The translations under genes and the position numbers were made by a program. From assembly GCF_004342625.1 (NCBI RefSeq), contig NZ_SMAH01000002.1:216218-280217 (forward strand): a stretch of DNA of 64,000 bases, given 5' to 3'. This document shows positions 7,990 to 17,466 of the stretch, in pieces. This DNA comes from Tepidimonas ignava. Lineage in GTDB: Bacteria; Pseudomonadota; Gammaproteobacteria; Burkholderiales; Burkholderiaceae_C. Under the pieces are notes generated by a model. That model had not been told where the DNA came from. It did not search any database and saw nothing but the letters and a program-made list of their open reading frames with translations. Numbering within the stretch: the stretch's first letter is position 1; each line of letters begins with the position of its first letter.

Positions 7990-8594
7990 CCCCAGCGCAC
8001 GCGCAACTGCCCCCATCGCCCTGGATCACGCGCTTCGGCGCGCTGCTGCAGGCGTTGCACGCGCAGCGGCCGCAGCGCCGCGCGCTGGACGTGGCCTGCG
8101 GCTGGGGGCGGCACACCCGTTGGCTGGCGCAGCAGGGCTACCGTGTCACGGCGGTCGACCGCGATGCCGAAGCGCTGGCGGCGTTGACCGCGCTCGGGCC
8201 TGCGGTGACACCGCTGCACGCCGACCTGGAAGGCGCGCCGTGGCCCCTGCCCGGGCAGTCCTTTGACGTCGTGCTGGTGACCAACTACCTGTGGCGCCCG
8301 CTGTTGCCGCACGTGCTGGCCAGCCTGGCCCCCGGCGGGGTGCTGCTGTACGAAACGTTCGCCTGGGGCCAGCACACCATCGGTCGGCCGGCGCGCGCCG
8401 ATTTTTTGCTCGCCCCCGGCGAGCTGCTGCAGGTGTGTGAAGGTCTGCGCATCGTCGCCTACGAGGACGGCTACGAGAGCGACCCTGCGCGCTACGTGCA
8501 ACGCGTGGCGGCGCTGCGCCCACCCCAACCCGCCCCGAGCGAGCCGCTGCGTCTGCCGCTCACCACCCCGTCCACCTTCGGCGCGGCTGGTTAG
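7986..8594 (+). CDS. Class I SAM-dependent methyltransferase
   Basis: A 202-residue methyltransferase with the SAM-binding motif I LDVACGWGRHTRWLA, the acidic residue of motif II in VTAVDRD, and FDVVLVTNYLWRP as the motif IV region. I chose TTG 7986 because GGAG at 7976-7979 lies 6 nt upstream and the start overlaps the preceding small ORF. A start at ATG 7815 would add 57 unlike residues read through that ORF in another frame. Resembles tellurite-resistance/UbiE-type small methyltransferases; the acceptor is unknown. It ends 33 nt before dapA. Confidence 0.85.
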   Translation: MTPAHAQLPPSPWITRFGALLQALHAQRPQRRALDVACGWGRHTRWLAQQGYRVTAVDRDAEALAALTALGPAVTPLHADLEGAPWPLPGQSFDVVLVTNYLWRPLLPHVLASLAPGGVLLYETFAWGQHTIGRPARADFLLAPGELLQVCEGLRIVAYEDGYESDPARYVQRVAALRPPQPAPSEPLRLPLTTPSTFGAAG

Positions 8595-8627
8595 AATGGG
8601 CGCTTCGATCCAGCTCACCGTACACCC

Positions 8628-9512
8628 ATGAAGCCCATCACCGGCAGCATCGTTGCCCTCGTGACGCCGATGCACGAGGACGGCAGCGTCGACTACGCCA
8701 CGCTGCGCAAGCTCATCGACTGGCACATCGAACAGGGCACCGACTGCATCGGTGTCGTCGGCACCACGGGCGAATCGCCCACGGTGACCGTCGAAGAACA
8801 CTGCGAAATCATCCGCGTCGCGGTCGAGCACGCCGCCGGCCGCGTGCCCATCATGGCCGGCTGCGGCGGCAACTCCACGCGCGAAGCCATCGCGCTGGCC
8901 CAATACGCACGCCAGGTCGGCGCCGACTGCCAACTGCAGGTCGTGCCGTACTACAACAAGCCCACCCAAGAAGGCCTGTACCAGCACTTCAAGGCCATTG
9001 CCGAGGCCACCGGCGACCTGCCCATCGTCCTGTACAACGTGCCGGGGCGCACCGTGGCCGACCTGCTGCCCGAAACCGCGCTGCGCCTGGCCCAGGTGCC
9101 CGGCATCGTCGGCATCAAGGAAGCCACCGGCAACATCGAACGTGCCCAGTGGCTGATCCGCGAAAAGCCCGCGCACTTTGCGGTCTACTCCGGCGACGAC
9201 GCCACCGCCGTGGCGCTGATGCTGCTGGGTGGCCAAGGCAACGTCAGCGTCACCGCCAACGTGGCCCCACGCCTGATGCACGAACTGTGCGCGGCGGCCA
9301 TCGCCGGCGACGCGCGCACCGCCACCCGCATCCAAATGCAGTTGCTGCCGCTGCACAAGCAGCTGTTCGTCGAGGCCAACCCGATCCCGGTCAAGTGGGC
9401 CATGGCGCGCCTGGGCCTGTGCGGCCCGACGCTGCGCCTGCCGCTGACGCCGCTGTCGGCCAACGGGCAGGCCGTGGTCGAAGCGGCGCTGCGCGCCAGC
9501 GGCCTGCTGTGA
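8628..9512 (+). CDS. dapA: 4-hydroxy-tetrahydrodipicolinate synthase
   Basis: Condenses pyruvate with aspartate semialdehyde in the first committed step of lysine and diaminopimelate synthesis. The 294-residue protein has the signature GTTGES, Tyr136 in VLYNVPGRT and the Schiff-base Lys164 in VGIKEATGN, matching Y133 and K161 of the E. coli enzyme. Length is standard. TAGAAT at 8592-8597 is a possible -10 for a promoter at the end of the methyltransferase gene. bamC follows after 31 nt, the same dapA-bamC pairing as in enterobacteria. Confidence 0.97.
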   Translation: MKPITGSIVALVTPMHEDGSVDYATLRKLIDWHIEQGTDCIGVVGTTGESPTVTVEEHCEIIRVAVEHAAGRVPIMAGCGGNSTREAIALAQYARQVGADCQLQVVPYYNKPTQEGLYQHFKAIAEATGDLPIVLYNVPGRTVADLLPETALRLAQVPGIVGIKEATGNIERAQWLIREKPAHFAVYSGDDATAVALMLLGGQGNVSVTANVAPRLMHELCAAAIAGDARTATRIQMQLLPLHKQLFVEANPIPVKWAMARLGLCGPTLRLPLTPLSANGQAVVEAALRASGLL

Positions 9513-9543
9513 ACCGATCCGCCCAGCCCTGACGGGAGACGAC

Positions 9544-10668
9544 ATGCCCATCACCCCCCGCCCCACCACGGCCCTGCGGCTGAGCGCCGTCGCGCTGGCC
9601 GCCCTGCTGGCCACCGGCTGCTCGGTGCTCGAAGAAACCCGCATCGACTACAAAAGCGCCAAGCAAATCAACACGCTCGAGGTGCCGCCGGACCTGACGC
9701 AGCTGGCGCGCGACAGCCGCTACGCGCTGCCCGGCGGGCCCGTGACCGCCACCGGAATGGAAGCCGCCGCCGCGGCGCGCCCCAGCACCCAGGTGGCCGC
9801 CCCGGCGCAGATCGGGGATGTGCGCATCGAGCGCGCCGGCAACCAACGCTGGCTGGTGGTGGACCGCCCGCCCGAGCAGCTGTGGCCCGCGCTGCGCGAC
9901 TTCTGGCAGGAAAACGGCTTTTTGCTGACGCTGGACCAGCCGCAGCTGGGCCTGCTGGAAACCGACTGGGCCGAAAACCGCGCCAAAATCCCGCAAGACA
10001 TCATCCGCGCCACCATCGGCAAGCTGTTCGACAACCTGTACTCCACCGGCGAGCGCGACAAGTTCCGCACCCGGGTCGAGCGCAACGAGCGCGGCGGCAG
10101 TGACATCTTCATCAGCCACCGCGGCATGGTGGAGGTCTACAGCAACGAGCGCAAAGACAACACCGTCTGGCAGCCACGCCCGGCCGACCCCGAGCTGGAA
10201 GCCGAATTCTTGCGTCGCTTGATGGTCAAGCTCGGCGTCAGCCAAGAGCAGGCCAAGGCCGCGGTGGCCGCCGGCGCGGTGCCAACGCTGGCGCGCCTGG
10301 ACACCGTCGATGGGCGGCCGGTCGTCGTCATCCAGGAAAACTTCGACCGCGCCTGGCGCCGCGTCGGCCTGAGCTTGGACCGCAGCGGCTTCACCGTCGA
10401 AGACCGCAACCGTGCCGAGGGCGTGTACTTCGTGCGCTACGTGGCGCCGGACGCCAACACCGCCAAACAAGAGCCCGGCTTTTTCGGGCGCATCGCTGGC
10501 TGGTTCAGCAGCAGCAACAAGACCGACAACGCCCCGCTGCGCCTGCGCATCACGGTGCGCGGCGAAGGCGAGCGCACCGTCGTGCAGGTGCTCGACGCGC
10601 AAGGCCAGCCCGACCGCAGCCCCAACGCCGAGCGCATCGCCAAGCTGCTGGTCGACGACCTGAAGTGA
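9544..10668 (+). CDS. bamC: Outer membrane assembly lipoprotein BamC (NlpB/DapX)
   Basis: Lipoprotein component of the Bam complex that inserts beta-barrel proteins in the outer membrane. The 374-residue precursor has a hydrophobic signal and a lipobox ending in ATGC, giving lipidated Cys26 followed by Ser, which permits export to the outer membrane. The BamC pattern is visible in the N-terminal YKSAKQINTLEVPPDLT segment, the unstructured part that binds BamD in known structures. Two helix-grip domains follow. The Ala at -3 of the lipobox is less usual than Leu. Position directly after dapA supports the call. A GC-rich hairpin follows at 10743. Confidence 0.9.
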   Translation: MPITPRPTTALRLSAVALAALLATGCSVLEETRIDYKSAKQINTLEVPPDLTQLARDSRYALPGGPVTATGMEAAAAARPSTQVAAPAQIGDVRIERAGNQRWLVVDRPPEQLWPALRDFWQENGFLLTLDQPQLGLLETDWAENRAKIPQDIIRATIGKLFDNLYSTGERDKFRTRVERNERGGSDIFISHRGMVEVYSNERKDNTVWQPRPADPELEAEFLRRLMVKLGVSQEQAKAAVAAGAVPTLARLDTVDGRPVVVIQENFDRAWRRVGLSLDRSGFTVEDRNRAEGVYFVRYVAPDANTAKQEPGFFGRIAGWFSSSNKTDNAPLRLRITVRGEGERTVVQVLDAQGQPDRSPNAERIAKLLVDDLK

Positions 10669-10742
10669 CCCCTCGGCAGCGCCGATCCCCGCCTGCCGCA
10701 GGGTTGCCTGGGCGCAGGGCGGGGGCGGGGCGGGTCGGATCT

Positions 10743-10770
10743 GGACCGGGGCTCGGCGCGGCCCCGGTCC
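10743..10770. terminator. GC-rich hairpin between convergent bamC and ahpF
   Basis: GGACCGGGGC and GCCCCGGTCC form a perfect 10-bp stem with an 8-nt loop. It sits in the gap between two convergent genes and so could end both transcripts. Neither side has a clear T-run, so it may need Rho or act as an mRNA-stabilising hairpin. Confidence 0.45.
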
Positions 10771-10780
10771 CAGACCGGGG

Positions 10781-12370
10781 TTAGGCCACCGCGGCTTCGG
10801 TGGCTTGCGGGGCCGGCATCCGAATCAACTCATCGAACGCCGCCAGCGCCGCCTTGGCGCCTTCACCGGCAGCCACGACGATTTGCTTGTACGGCACCGT
10901 CGTGCAGTCGCCCGCCGCCAGCACGCCGGGCACGCCGGTGCGGCATGCGGCGTCGATCTCGATTTCGCCGAAGCGGTTGCGCGGCACCACGTCGCCCAAC
11001 CACTCGGTGTTAGGCACCAGGCCAATCTGCACAAACACCCCTTCCAGCGCCAGGGTGTGCTCGGCGCCGCTGGCGCGGTCGCGCCAGCGCAGGCCGGTGA
11101 CCTTGTGGCCGTCGCCCAGCACCTCCAAGGTCTGCGCCTGCGTCAAGACGGTGACGTTGGGCAAGCTCTTGAGCTTGCTGACCAGCACCGCGTCGGCTTT
11201 GAGCTGTTCGGCAAACTCCAGCAGCGTCACGTGCTGCACGATGCCGGCCAGGTCGATCGCAGCCTCCACCCCCGAGTTGCCCCCGCCGATGACCGCGACC
11301 CGCTTGCCCTTGAACAGCGGACCGTCGCAGTGCGGGCAGTAGGCCACACCGCGGTTTTTGTACTCGGCTTCCCCGGGCACATTGAGGTTGCGCCAGCGTG
11401 CCCCCGTGGCCAGCACGACGCTGCGCGCACGCAGCGTCGCCCCCCCTTCCACCGTGACGCCGATCCAGCCACCGGGCTGCGCCGCGGGGTGCAAGGCTTG
11501 CGCGCGCACCCCCGTCATCACGTCCACCTCGTAGCGCTGGACGTGCGCCTGCAGCGCGGCAGCCAACTGCGGCCCGGTGGTTTCCAACATACCCAGGTAG
11601 TTTTCGATGGCCAACGTGTCGTTGACCTGCCCGCCCACGCGCTCGGCCAACAGGCCCACCCGGATGCCCTTGCGCGCGGCGTAGACCGCCGCCGCCGCAC
11701 CGGCCGGGCCGCCGCCCACCACCAGCACGTCAAACGGCTCTTTCGCCGCCAACGCCGCCGCCTGGCGCTGCTGGGCCCCTTGGTCCAGCTTGGCCAACAG
11801 TTCGGCCAACGTGGCCCGGCCGGAGTGGAACACTTCACCGTTGCGCAGCACCAGCGGCACCGCCATCACGTTGCGCTCGCGCACCTCGTCGGCAAACAGC
11901 GCGCCGTCGATGATGGTGGTGCGCACGCGTGGGTTGACGATCGCCAGCAGGCTGAGCGCCTGCACCACGTCCGGGCAGTTGTGGCACGACAGCGACATGT
12001 ACACCTCGAAGTCGTGCTCGCCGGGCAACTCGCGCGCCTGCTGCAACACCTCGGGGGCTTCTTTGGGCGGGTGGCCGCCGGCCCACAGCAACGCCAACAC
12101 CAGCGACGTGAACTCATGCCCCAGCGGCACCGCCGCAAAGGTCAACTGGGGTGTGCCGTCGGCACGACGAAGGGCAAACGAAGGCCGCCGCGCGGCGTTG
12201 CCGTCGGTGCGCACGGTGATCTTGCCGTCGGACAAGCGGGCGATGGTGTGCAGCAATTCGCGCAGCTCGTGCGCGCTGGCCGAGTCATCCAGCGTCGCCA
12301 CCAGCTCAAACGGCTGCTTGACGTAGGCCAGGTAGGCCTGCAATTGGGATTGGAGTTGGGCGTCCAGCAT
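10781..12370 (-). CDS. ahpF: Alkyl hydroperoxide reductase subunit F
   Basis: Flavoprotein disulfide reductase that passes electrons from NADH to AhpC. The 529 residues contain an N-terminal double thioredoxin fold with the redox pair SCHNCPD, an FAD-binding motif [10 protein letters not shown], the catalytic pair CPHCDGP and the NAD-binding motif [10 protein letters not shown], in the family order. Length matches E. coli AhpF (521). The start ATG at 12370 gives [10 protein letters not shown], which aligns with the usual N-terminus; upstream in-frame codons extend through a GC-rich hairpin and are rejected. It follows ahpC on the same strand. Confidence 0.97.
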   Translation of the reverse strand: MLDAQLQSQLQAYLAYVKQPFELVATLDDSASAHELRELLHTIARLSDGKITVRTDGNAARRPSFALRRADGTPQLTFAAVPLGHEFTSLVLALLWAGGHPPKEAPEVLQQARELPGEHDFEVYMSLSCHNCPDVVQALSLLAIVNPRVRTTIIDGALFADEVRERNVMAVPLVLRNGEVFHSGRATLAELLAKLDQGAQQRQAAALAAKEPFDVLVVGGGPAGAAAAVYAARKGIRVGLLAERVGGQVNDTLAIENYLGMLETTGPQLAAALQAHVQRYEVDVMTGVRAQALHPAAQPGGWIGVTVEGGATLRARSVVLATGARWRNLNVPGEAEYKNRGVAYCPHCDGPLFKGKRVAVIGGGNSGVEAAIDLAGIVQHVTLLEFAEQLKADAVLVSKLKSLPNVTVLTQAQTLEVLGDGHKVTGLRWRDRASGAEHTLALEGVFVQIGLVPNTEWLGDVVPRNRFGEIEIDAACRTGVPGVLAAGDCTTVPYKQIVVAAGEGAKAALAAFDELIRMPAPQATEAAVA

Positions 12371-12413
12371 ACGCAGCGCTCCTGGGGTTGGGTGACTGGG
12401 ACAGCGCACCCCC

Positions 12414-12439
12414 GACCGGCCCACCCGCGCGGGCCGGTC
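12414..12439 (-). terminator. Hairpin between ahpC and ahpF, possible attenuator
   Basis: GACCGGCCC and GGGCCGGTC form a perfect 9-bp stem with an 8-nt loop in the 155-nt spacer between ahpC and ahpF. There is no T-run. A hairpin here could set a higher ahpC than ahpF level by stabilising the ahpC 3' end or by partial termination. This is inferred from position. Confidence 0.4.
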
Positions 12440-12525
12440 AAGGTTGCTCAACGATGGGGTTGATCGGGCCATCGGCGCAGGCAGCACCGCACGGTGCCGC
12501 CCGGGTGCGCCGACGGCCGGCGGCG

Positions 12526-13089
12526 TCAGATCTTGCCGACCAGGTCCAGCGACGGGGCGATCGTCTTGGCGCCTTCGTTCCACTTGGCCGGGCAGACTTC
12601 GCCCGGGTGCTCGGCCACGTACTTGGCGGCCTTGAGCTTGCGCAGCGTCTCCTTGACGTCACGCGCGATGGCGTTGTCGTGGATTTCAGCGGTCTTGATC
12701 ACACCCTCGGGGTTGATGATGAAGGTGCCGCGCAGCGCCAGGCCCTCTTCGTCGATGTGCACGTCGAACTGGCGGGTCAGCTGGTGCGTGGGGTCGCCCA
12801 CCAGCGGGAACTTGGCCTTGCCCACCGCGGGCGAGACCTCGTGCCACACCTTGTGCGAGAAGTGGGTGTCGGTCGTGACGACGTACACCTCGGCGCCCAG
12901 CTTCTGGAACTCTTCGTAGTGGTCGGCGGCGTCTTCGACCTCGGTCGGGCAGTTGAAGGTGAACGCCGCCGGCATGAAGATCAGCACCGACCACTTGCCC
13001 TTGAGCGACTGCTCGGTGATCTCGACGAACTTACCGTTGTGGAACGCTTGCGCCTTGAACGGCTGCACTTGCTTGTTGATCAGCGACAT
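12526..13089 (-). CDS. ahpC: Alkyl hydroperoxide reductase subunit C (2-Cys peroxiredoxin)
   Basis: Peroxidase that reduces hydrogen peroxide, organic peroxides and peroxynitrite. The 187-residue protein has the peroxidatic cysteine in FTFNCPTE (Val is more usual before this Cys) and the resolving cysteine in EVCPAKW. Threonine and arginine of the active site are also present. ATG 13089 is chosen because [11 protein letters not shown] matches family starts and GGAAG lies upstream. It is transcribed divergently from the siderophore receptor gene, with OxyR-like and Fur-like sites in the shared 217-nt region. AhpF follows on the same strand. Confidence 0.97.
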   Translation of the reverse strand: MSLINKQVQPFKAQAFHNGKFVEITEQSLKGKWSVLIFMPAAFTFNCPTEVEDAADHYEEFQKLGAEVYVVTTDTHFSHKVWHEVSPAVGKAKFPLVGDPTHQLTRQFDVHIDEEGLALRGTFIINPEGVIKTAEIHDNAIARDVKETLRKLKAAKYVAEHPGEVCPAKWNEGAKTIAPSLDLVGKI

Positions 13090-13181
13090 AGCTCGACTTC
13101 CTTTCGTGGTTGAGGGAATGATGGACGCGCCAAGCTGCGCGTCGACCCTGAAATCATAGTACAAAACAATCACGACATCTC

Positions 13182-13196
13182 ATTGATAGTTTCAAT
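13182..13196. promoter_or_regulatory. LysR/OxyR-type palindrome upstream of ahpC
   Basis: ATTGATAGTTTCAAT has perfect ATTGA/TCAAT arms with the T-N11-A form of LysR-family operators, and contains the ATAG element seen in OxyR sites. It lies about 93-107 nt before the ahpC ATG. On the ahpC strand TATGAT (about 13151-13157) is a plausible -10 with a poor -35, as expected for an activator-dependent promoter. The oxyR gene is not in the window, so binding is inferred. Confidence 0.4.
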
Positions 13197-13231
13197 CTTG
13201 ATCATCAGATACCTCGATTCTTTACACAAAC

Positions 13232-13260
13232 GCAAATCGTTCTCATTTGTAGTCTATAAT
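13232..13260 (+). promoter_or_regulatory. Fur-like box and promoter of the siderophore receptor operon
   Basis: GCAAATCGTTCTCATTTGT at 13232-13250 reads in reverse as AATGAGAACGATT, close to the Fur core AATGATAATCATT. A perfect TATAAT follows at 13255-13260. Fur binding would cover the -35 region and block transcription in iron-replete cells. The same TTCTCATTTGT block followed closely by a -10 element recurs before the ferric-binding protein gene at 51462. A -10 here places the transcript start near 13267, which excludes ATG 13259 as the start codon. Confidence 0.65.
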
Positions 13261-13306
13261 GGCACTGCTCAACGACCCTGTTTACCCATCCAGACCCGCC
13301 TTGGCC

Positions 13307-15562
13307 ATGACCATGCCTATACCGACGCCCACCACCCCCACCCTCCCCCTCGGGGCCATGCTGCTGGCGGCCAGCCTGCACGCCGCGGCACAGACCAACC
13401 CACCCGCGGCGCAAGCCGCGGCCACGCTGGACACGGTCACCGTCACCGGCCAGTCAGAACCTGCCGAGATCCGCGCCAAGAGCACGCTCAAACCCTCCAC
13501 CACCCGACTGGGCAAGGGCGAGCAGCAGGTGCGCGACATTCCGCAAAGCGTCACCGTGATGACCGAGCAGCTGTTGGACGACCGCCAACTGGACGACTTG
13601 CGCGACGTGCTGCGCACCACCGCCGGCGTGACCTTCCAAGCCGGCGAAACCGGCGAAGAGGATGTGCGTCTGCGCGGCTTCTCGCTCGGGCAAGCGGGCG
13701 ACATCTACCGTGACGGCATGCGCGAAGGTCAGCTCATCACCCGCGACACCTTTGCCACCGAGCGTGTCGAGGTTCTCAAGGGCTCGGCGTCGATGCTGTT
13801 TGGCAAAGGCTCCACCGGCGGCGTGGTCAACCAAGTCACCAAGCAGCCGTTCCTGATGGACCGCTACGAGGTGGAGGCCACGGTGGGCAACGGCAACCAC
13901 AAGCGCGTGCAAGCCGACCTCAACAAGCAACTCAGCAGCAGCAGCAGCGCCGTGCGCCTCAACGTCATGAAACAAGACGCCGACCTGTGGGGCGCCCAAG
14001 ACAACCGCGAAGGCTTGGCCGTGGGTGTGCGCACCGGCATTGGCGAGCGGCACGAGTTGGCTGTGGACCTGTACCACCTGCGCACCGACCAGCGCCCCAA
14101 CTACAACCACCCTTGGCTGTTGACCGGCAACACCGGGGAAACAGGCCGACGCATCGTGCCCGTGCTGGCAGCCAAAAACTACTATGGGCTGGCCAGCGAC
14201 TACATGGACAGCGATCAGGACGTGCTGACGCTGTCGCACACCTGGCGCCTCAGCCCGCAGGAAGAGCTCAAAACCACCCTGCGCCACGGCCGCTACGAGC
14301 GTGATCTGTGGGTCTCGGCGATCGGCTTTTGCCAAAACAACGCCACCCTGTGCCCAGGCCAGACCGTCAGCCTGACCAACCCACCCACCGCCAACACCGT
14401 CCTGACCCGCAACGCCAAAGGGCGCCGCGGCATCAGCGACATCACCCAGCTGCAAAGTGACTACAGCCACACGTTTGAGCTGGGCGGGCTGCGCCACCAC
14501 CTGACCGCGGGCGTCGACATCACCCAGGAAGACGCCAAGCGCAACAACAACAACAGCGGCGGCAACTCGGGGCTGACCACCACCGTAGGCACCCCCAACG
14601 ACGGCGACAGCCGCGCCGACACCCGCACCTGGGTGTACAACACCTTCACGGCCAAAAGCCTTGGCGTGTACGCGCAAGACGTGGTGCACCTCACCCCGCA
14701 ATGGAAGGTGGTGGGTGGCCTGCGCTTCGACCGTTTCGAAGCCGACTACACCGATGGCACCACAGGCGCCAGCGGCGGCCGCCGCGACAGCCTCTGGAGC
14801 CCACGCGTCGGTGTGATGTACGAACCCGATGCGACCTCGTCGTACTACGCGTCGTTCGGGGAGTCGTACAACACCTCGGGCGACACCTACCAGTTTGCGT
14901 TGGGCAACTTCGCCTCCGGCAGCAACAACGCCAAGACTGCCAACACGCCGCCCGAAAAGAGCCGCAACGTCGAAATCGGTGCCAAGTGGGAGCTGTTCGA
15001 GCAGCGGGCGCTGGTGGGTGTGGCGCTGTTTCGCAGCGAGAAGTACAACGAGCGCAACACCGACCCCGACAGTGCGGCCACCCAGCAACTGCTGTCAGGC
15101 AAGCGCCACGCCACGGGCCTGGAGTTCAACGCCGCGGGCCGCATCACCCCGAACTGGGAAATCTTCTACAACCACACCTGGATCCCCAGCGCCCGCATCG
15201 ACCGCTGCGCGGAAAGCTCTTGCCCTTCCACCGGCAACAGCCAACGCGTCGGCGACCGCCCGGGCTTGACCCCGAAGCACAGCCTGAGCCTGTGGACCAC
15301 CTACCGCTTCGCGCCGCAGTGGCGCGCCGGCCTGGGCATCAACCACCGCAGCGAGCAAAGCCCCGAGGGCAACCGCACCGTGGTGGCGCCGGCCTTCACC
15401 ACCCTGGACGCGATGCTGGAGTACACGCTGGACGAGCGCACCACCCTCAAGCTCAATGTCACCAACCTCACCGACAAGCTCTACGCCGACGCGCTGTACC
15501 GTGGCTTTTATACCCCCGGCGCACCGCGGCGCGTGTACCTGAGCCTCAAGACGGTGTTCTAA
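13307..15562 (+). CDS. TonB-dependent siderophore receptor (Fiu/CirA-like)
   Basis: Outer membrane receptor of 751 residues for ferric siderophores, probably catecholate monomers or related compounds. It has a signal peptide ending near AAAQ, then a TonB-box region. The plug domain contains the signature [17 protein letters not shown] and [11 protein letters not shown]. The C-terminal 22-strand barrel ends with Phe in VYLSLKTVF. The start at ATG 13307 lies downstream of the predicted transcript start. It is followed after 28 nt by a PiuC-type dioxygenase, a pairing seen for Fiu-YbiX and PiuA-PiuC. A Fur-like box precedes it. Confidence 0.92.
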   Translation: MTMPIPTPTTPTLPLGAMLLAASLHAAAQTNPPAAQAAATLDTVTVTGQSEPAEIRAKSTLKPSTTRLGKGEQQVRDIPQSVTVMTEQLLDDRQLDDLRDVLRTTAGVTFQAGETGEEDVRLRGFSLGQAGDIYRDGMREGQLITRDTFATERVEVLKGSASMLFGKGSTGGVVNQVTKQPFLMDRYEVEATVGNGNHKRVQADLNKQLSSSSSAVRLNVMKQDADLWGAQDNREGLAVGVRTGIGERHELAVDLYHLRTDQRPNYNHPWLLTGNTGETGRRIVPVLAAKNYYGLASDYMDSDQDVLTLSHTWRLSPQEELKTTLRHGRYERDLWVSAIGFCQNNATLCPGQTVSLTNPPTANTVLTRNAKGRRGISDITQLQSDYSHTFELGGLRHHLTAGVDITQEDAKRNNNNSGGNSGLTTTVGTPNDGDSRADTRTWVYNTFTAKSLGVYAQDVVHLTPQWKVVGGLRFDRFEADYTDGTTGASGGRRDSLWSPRVGVMYEPDATSSYYASFGESYNTSGDTYQFALGNFASGSNNAKTANTPPEKSRNVEIGAKWELFEQRALVGVALFRSEKYNERNTDPDSAATQQLLSGKRHATGLEFNAAGRITPNWEIFYNHTWIPSARIDRCAESSCPSTGNSQRVGDRPGLTPKHSLSLWTTYRFAPQWRAGLGINHRSEQSPEGNRTVVAPAFTTLDAMLEYTLDERTTLKLNVTNLTDKLYADALYRGFYTPGAPRRVYLSLKTVF

Positions 15563-15590
15563 ACTGACCGCCCGGCCCAACCTGCGCACC

Positions 15591-16280
15591 ATGTTGCTGC
15601 ACCTCAAAGCCATCCTCACCCCGCAGGAACTGCGCGACATCCGCGCCGTGCTGGACGCTGCCGACGCCCCCTGGATCGACGGACGCGCCAGCGCCGGTGC
15701 GCAGGCCGCCCAGGTCAAACGCAACGAGCAACTGGCGCAAGACAGCCCGCAGGCCGCAAGGCTGCGCGGCATCGTGCTGCAAGCGTTGCAGCGTGATCCG
15801 CTGTTTTTCTCGGCGGCCCTACCACGGCGCATTTACAACCCGCTGTTCAACCGGTATCGACCCGAGGCCCCCGCCTACGGGCCGCACATCGACGGCGCCG
15901 TGCTGCACTCCCACGCCGATGGCCAGTGGGTACGCACCGACGTGTCGTGCACGGTCTTTCTGGCCGACCCCGACGAGTACGACGGCGGTGAGCTGACCAT
16001 CCACGACACCTTTGGCGTGCAGCGCGTCAAGCTGCCCGCGGGCGACGCTGTGCTGTACCCGGGCACCAGCTTGCATGAGGTCGCGCCGGTGACGCGGGGG
16101 GCGCGGCTGGCCAGTTTCTTGTGGATCGAGAGCATGGTGCGCAGCGACGAGCAGCGCCGCATCCTGTTCGAGCTGGACATGAACGTGCTCAAGTTGCGCC
16201 AGCAACTGGGCGAAACCCCAGCCACCACCGGGCTGACCGGGGTGTACCACAACCTGCTGCGCCTGTGGGCCACGCCATGA
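15591..16280 (+). CDS. piuC: PKHD-type Fe(II)/2-oxoglutarate hydroxylase, PiuC/YbiX
   Basis: Non-haem iron dioxygenase of 229 residues. The double-stranded beta-helix holds the iron ligands HID (in [11 protein letters not shown]) and the distal His in GTSLHEVAP, with Arg in TRGARL to bind 2-oxoglutarate. YbiX/PiuC proteins are encoded next to TonB receptors for catecholate siderophores. Their exact substrate is not established as far as I know. The stop overlaps the start of the FMN protein as ATGA, so translation is coupled. An iron enzyme in a Fur-regulated operon may modify a siderophore or uptake component. Confidence 0.93.
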   Translation: MLLHLKAILTPQELRDIRAVLDAADAPWIDGRASAGAQAAQVKRNEQLAQDSPQAARLRGIVLQALQRDPLFFSAALPRRIYNPLFNRYRPEAPAYGPHIDGAVLHSHADGQWVRTDVSCTVFLADPDEYDGGELTIHDTFGVQRVKLPAGDAVLYPGTSLHEVAPVTRGARLASFLWIESMVRSDEQRRILFELDMNVLKLRQQLGETPATTGLTGVYHNLLRLWATP

Positions 16281-17401
16281 CGCCAGCCACCGCCCCCCAT
16301 GCTGCCGCCGCCCCAGCCCCATCGGGGCTGAGCGCCGCCGCCCGCGCGTACCTGCTGGGCGGCGCGGGCGAGCAGCGCACGCTGCAGGCCAACGTCGCCG
16401 CGTGGCGCGCCTTCACGTGGTGGCCCCGCGTGCTGGCCACGCCGCCGCATGTCTCCGCCACGGTGGAGCTGCTGGGTCGGCGCTGGCCAGCGCCGTGGCT
16501 GGCGGCGCCCATGGCCCACCTGTTGCTGGCCCACCCGCAGGCCGAGCTGGGGTTGGCCCTGGCCTGCGCCGCCCAGGGCGCCGGCCTGGTGTTGTCAACC
16601 CAGGCCACGGTGCCCCTGGAGAGGGTGGCGCGCGCCGTGCTGCCTGAGCCCACGCGGGGCCCCCTGTGGTTCCAACTGTACCCGTACGGCGAGCCGACGG
16701 CGTGGCTGCACGTGGCGGACCGAGCCGCCCAAGCCGGCTACGAGGCCATTGTGCTCACCGTCGACGCGCCGGTCCAGTGGACGTCCCCGCAGGCGCGCGC
16801 GGCCGGCTTTGCCCTGCCTGCCGACTGGCCGCAACCCAACCTGCCCGCCGGCGCCCCCCACGGCACGCTGGATGCGCTGCTGCGCTGCGCCCTGCGCTGG
16901 GACGACGTTGCCTGGCTGCACCAGCGCTGCCCGCTGCCGCTGGTGCTCAAAGGCATCCTGCACCCCGCCGACGCCCGGCACGCTTGCGACGCAGGGCTGT
17001 GCGACGCCATCATCGTGTCCAACCACGGCGGTCGGGTGCTGGATGGTCTGCCCGCCACGGCGCTGGCGCTGCCGGGCATCGTGCAGTCGGTGGGGGGGCG
17101 TGTCCCGGTGCTGGTGGACGGTGGATTGCGCAGCGCCGCCGACGTGGCGGTGGCCTTGGCCCTGGGGGCGCGCGCCGTGCTGGTCGGACGTCCGCTGATC
17201 GAGGCTCTGGCCAGCGCAGGGCCAGCGGGCGTGGCGGCGTTGTGGCGTCAGTGGCACGACGAGCTGCGTGGCACGATGGCGCTGCTGGGCTGCGCCGAGC
17301 CCGCCGCATTGCACCCCAACCTGCTGCGCAGCCCTGCCCCCACCGACCCCAACAACGCTGCACCAAGCCAACCCGAACGGAGCCCGACGCCATGCACTTG
17401 A
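16277..17401 (+). CDS. FMN-dependent alpha-hydroxy-acid oxidase homologue
   Basis: TIM-barrel flavoprotein of 374 residues in the glycolate oxidase/lactate dehydrogenase family. Family elements seen are [24 protein letters not shown], the lysine of LVLKGIL, the catalytic histidine and arginine in [10 protein letters not shown], and LVDGGLRS with GRP for FMN phosphate. Where the family usually has an Arg-containing PRLGRRE-type loop after TVD, this protein reads [12 protein letters not shown]. One of the two arginines that hold the substrate carboxylate is therefore absent or moved. It overlaps piuC by 4 nt and the next micro-ORF by 10 nt, so it belongs to the iron-uptake operon. The substrate may not be a simple hydroxy acid. 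Confidence 0.85.
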   Translation: MTPATAPHAAAAPAPSGLSAAARAYLLGGAGEQRTLQANVAAWRAFTWWPRVLATPPHVSATVELLGRRWPAPWLAAPMAHLLLAHPQAELGLALACAAQGAGLVLSTQATVPLERVARAVLPEPTRGPLWFQLYPYGEPTAWLHVADRAAQAGYEAIVLTVDAPVQWTSPQARAAGFALPADWPQPNLPAGAPHGTLDALLRCALRWDDVAWLHQRCPLPLVLKGILHPADARHACDAGLCDAIIVSNHGGRVLDGLPATALALPGIVQSVGGRVPVLVDGGLRSAADVAVALALGARAVLVGRPLIEALASAGPAGVAALWRQWHDELRGTMALLGCAEPAALHPNLLRSPAPTDPNNAAPSQPERSPTPCT

Positions 17402-17466
17402 CTTGGATACTTGGGTTGAGTCTGCTGATCGTGCTGACCGCCGCAGTCTGGGTGCTGAAGCGATGA
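17392..17466 (+). CDS. Micro-ORF, 24-aa single-span membrane peptide
   Basis: ATG 17392 to TGA 17466 encodes a 24-residue peptide that is almost entirely one membrane helix (WILGLSLLIVLTAAVWVL) ending in Lys-Arg. CGGAG at 17378-17382 is well placed as a ribosome site 9 nt upstream. The stop overlaps the start of tonB in ATGATGA, and the start overlaps the end of the FMN gene. Codons are typical of the neighbourhood. It may be a small partner of the TonB-ExbB-ExbD motor or simply a coupling leader for tonB; no family is known to me. Confidence 0.55.
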   Translation: MHLTWILGLSLLIVLTAAVWVLKR

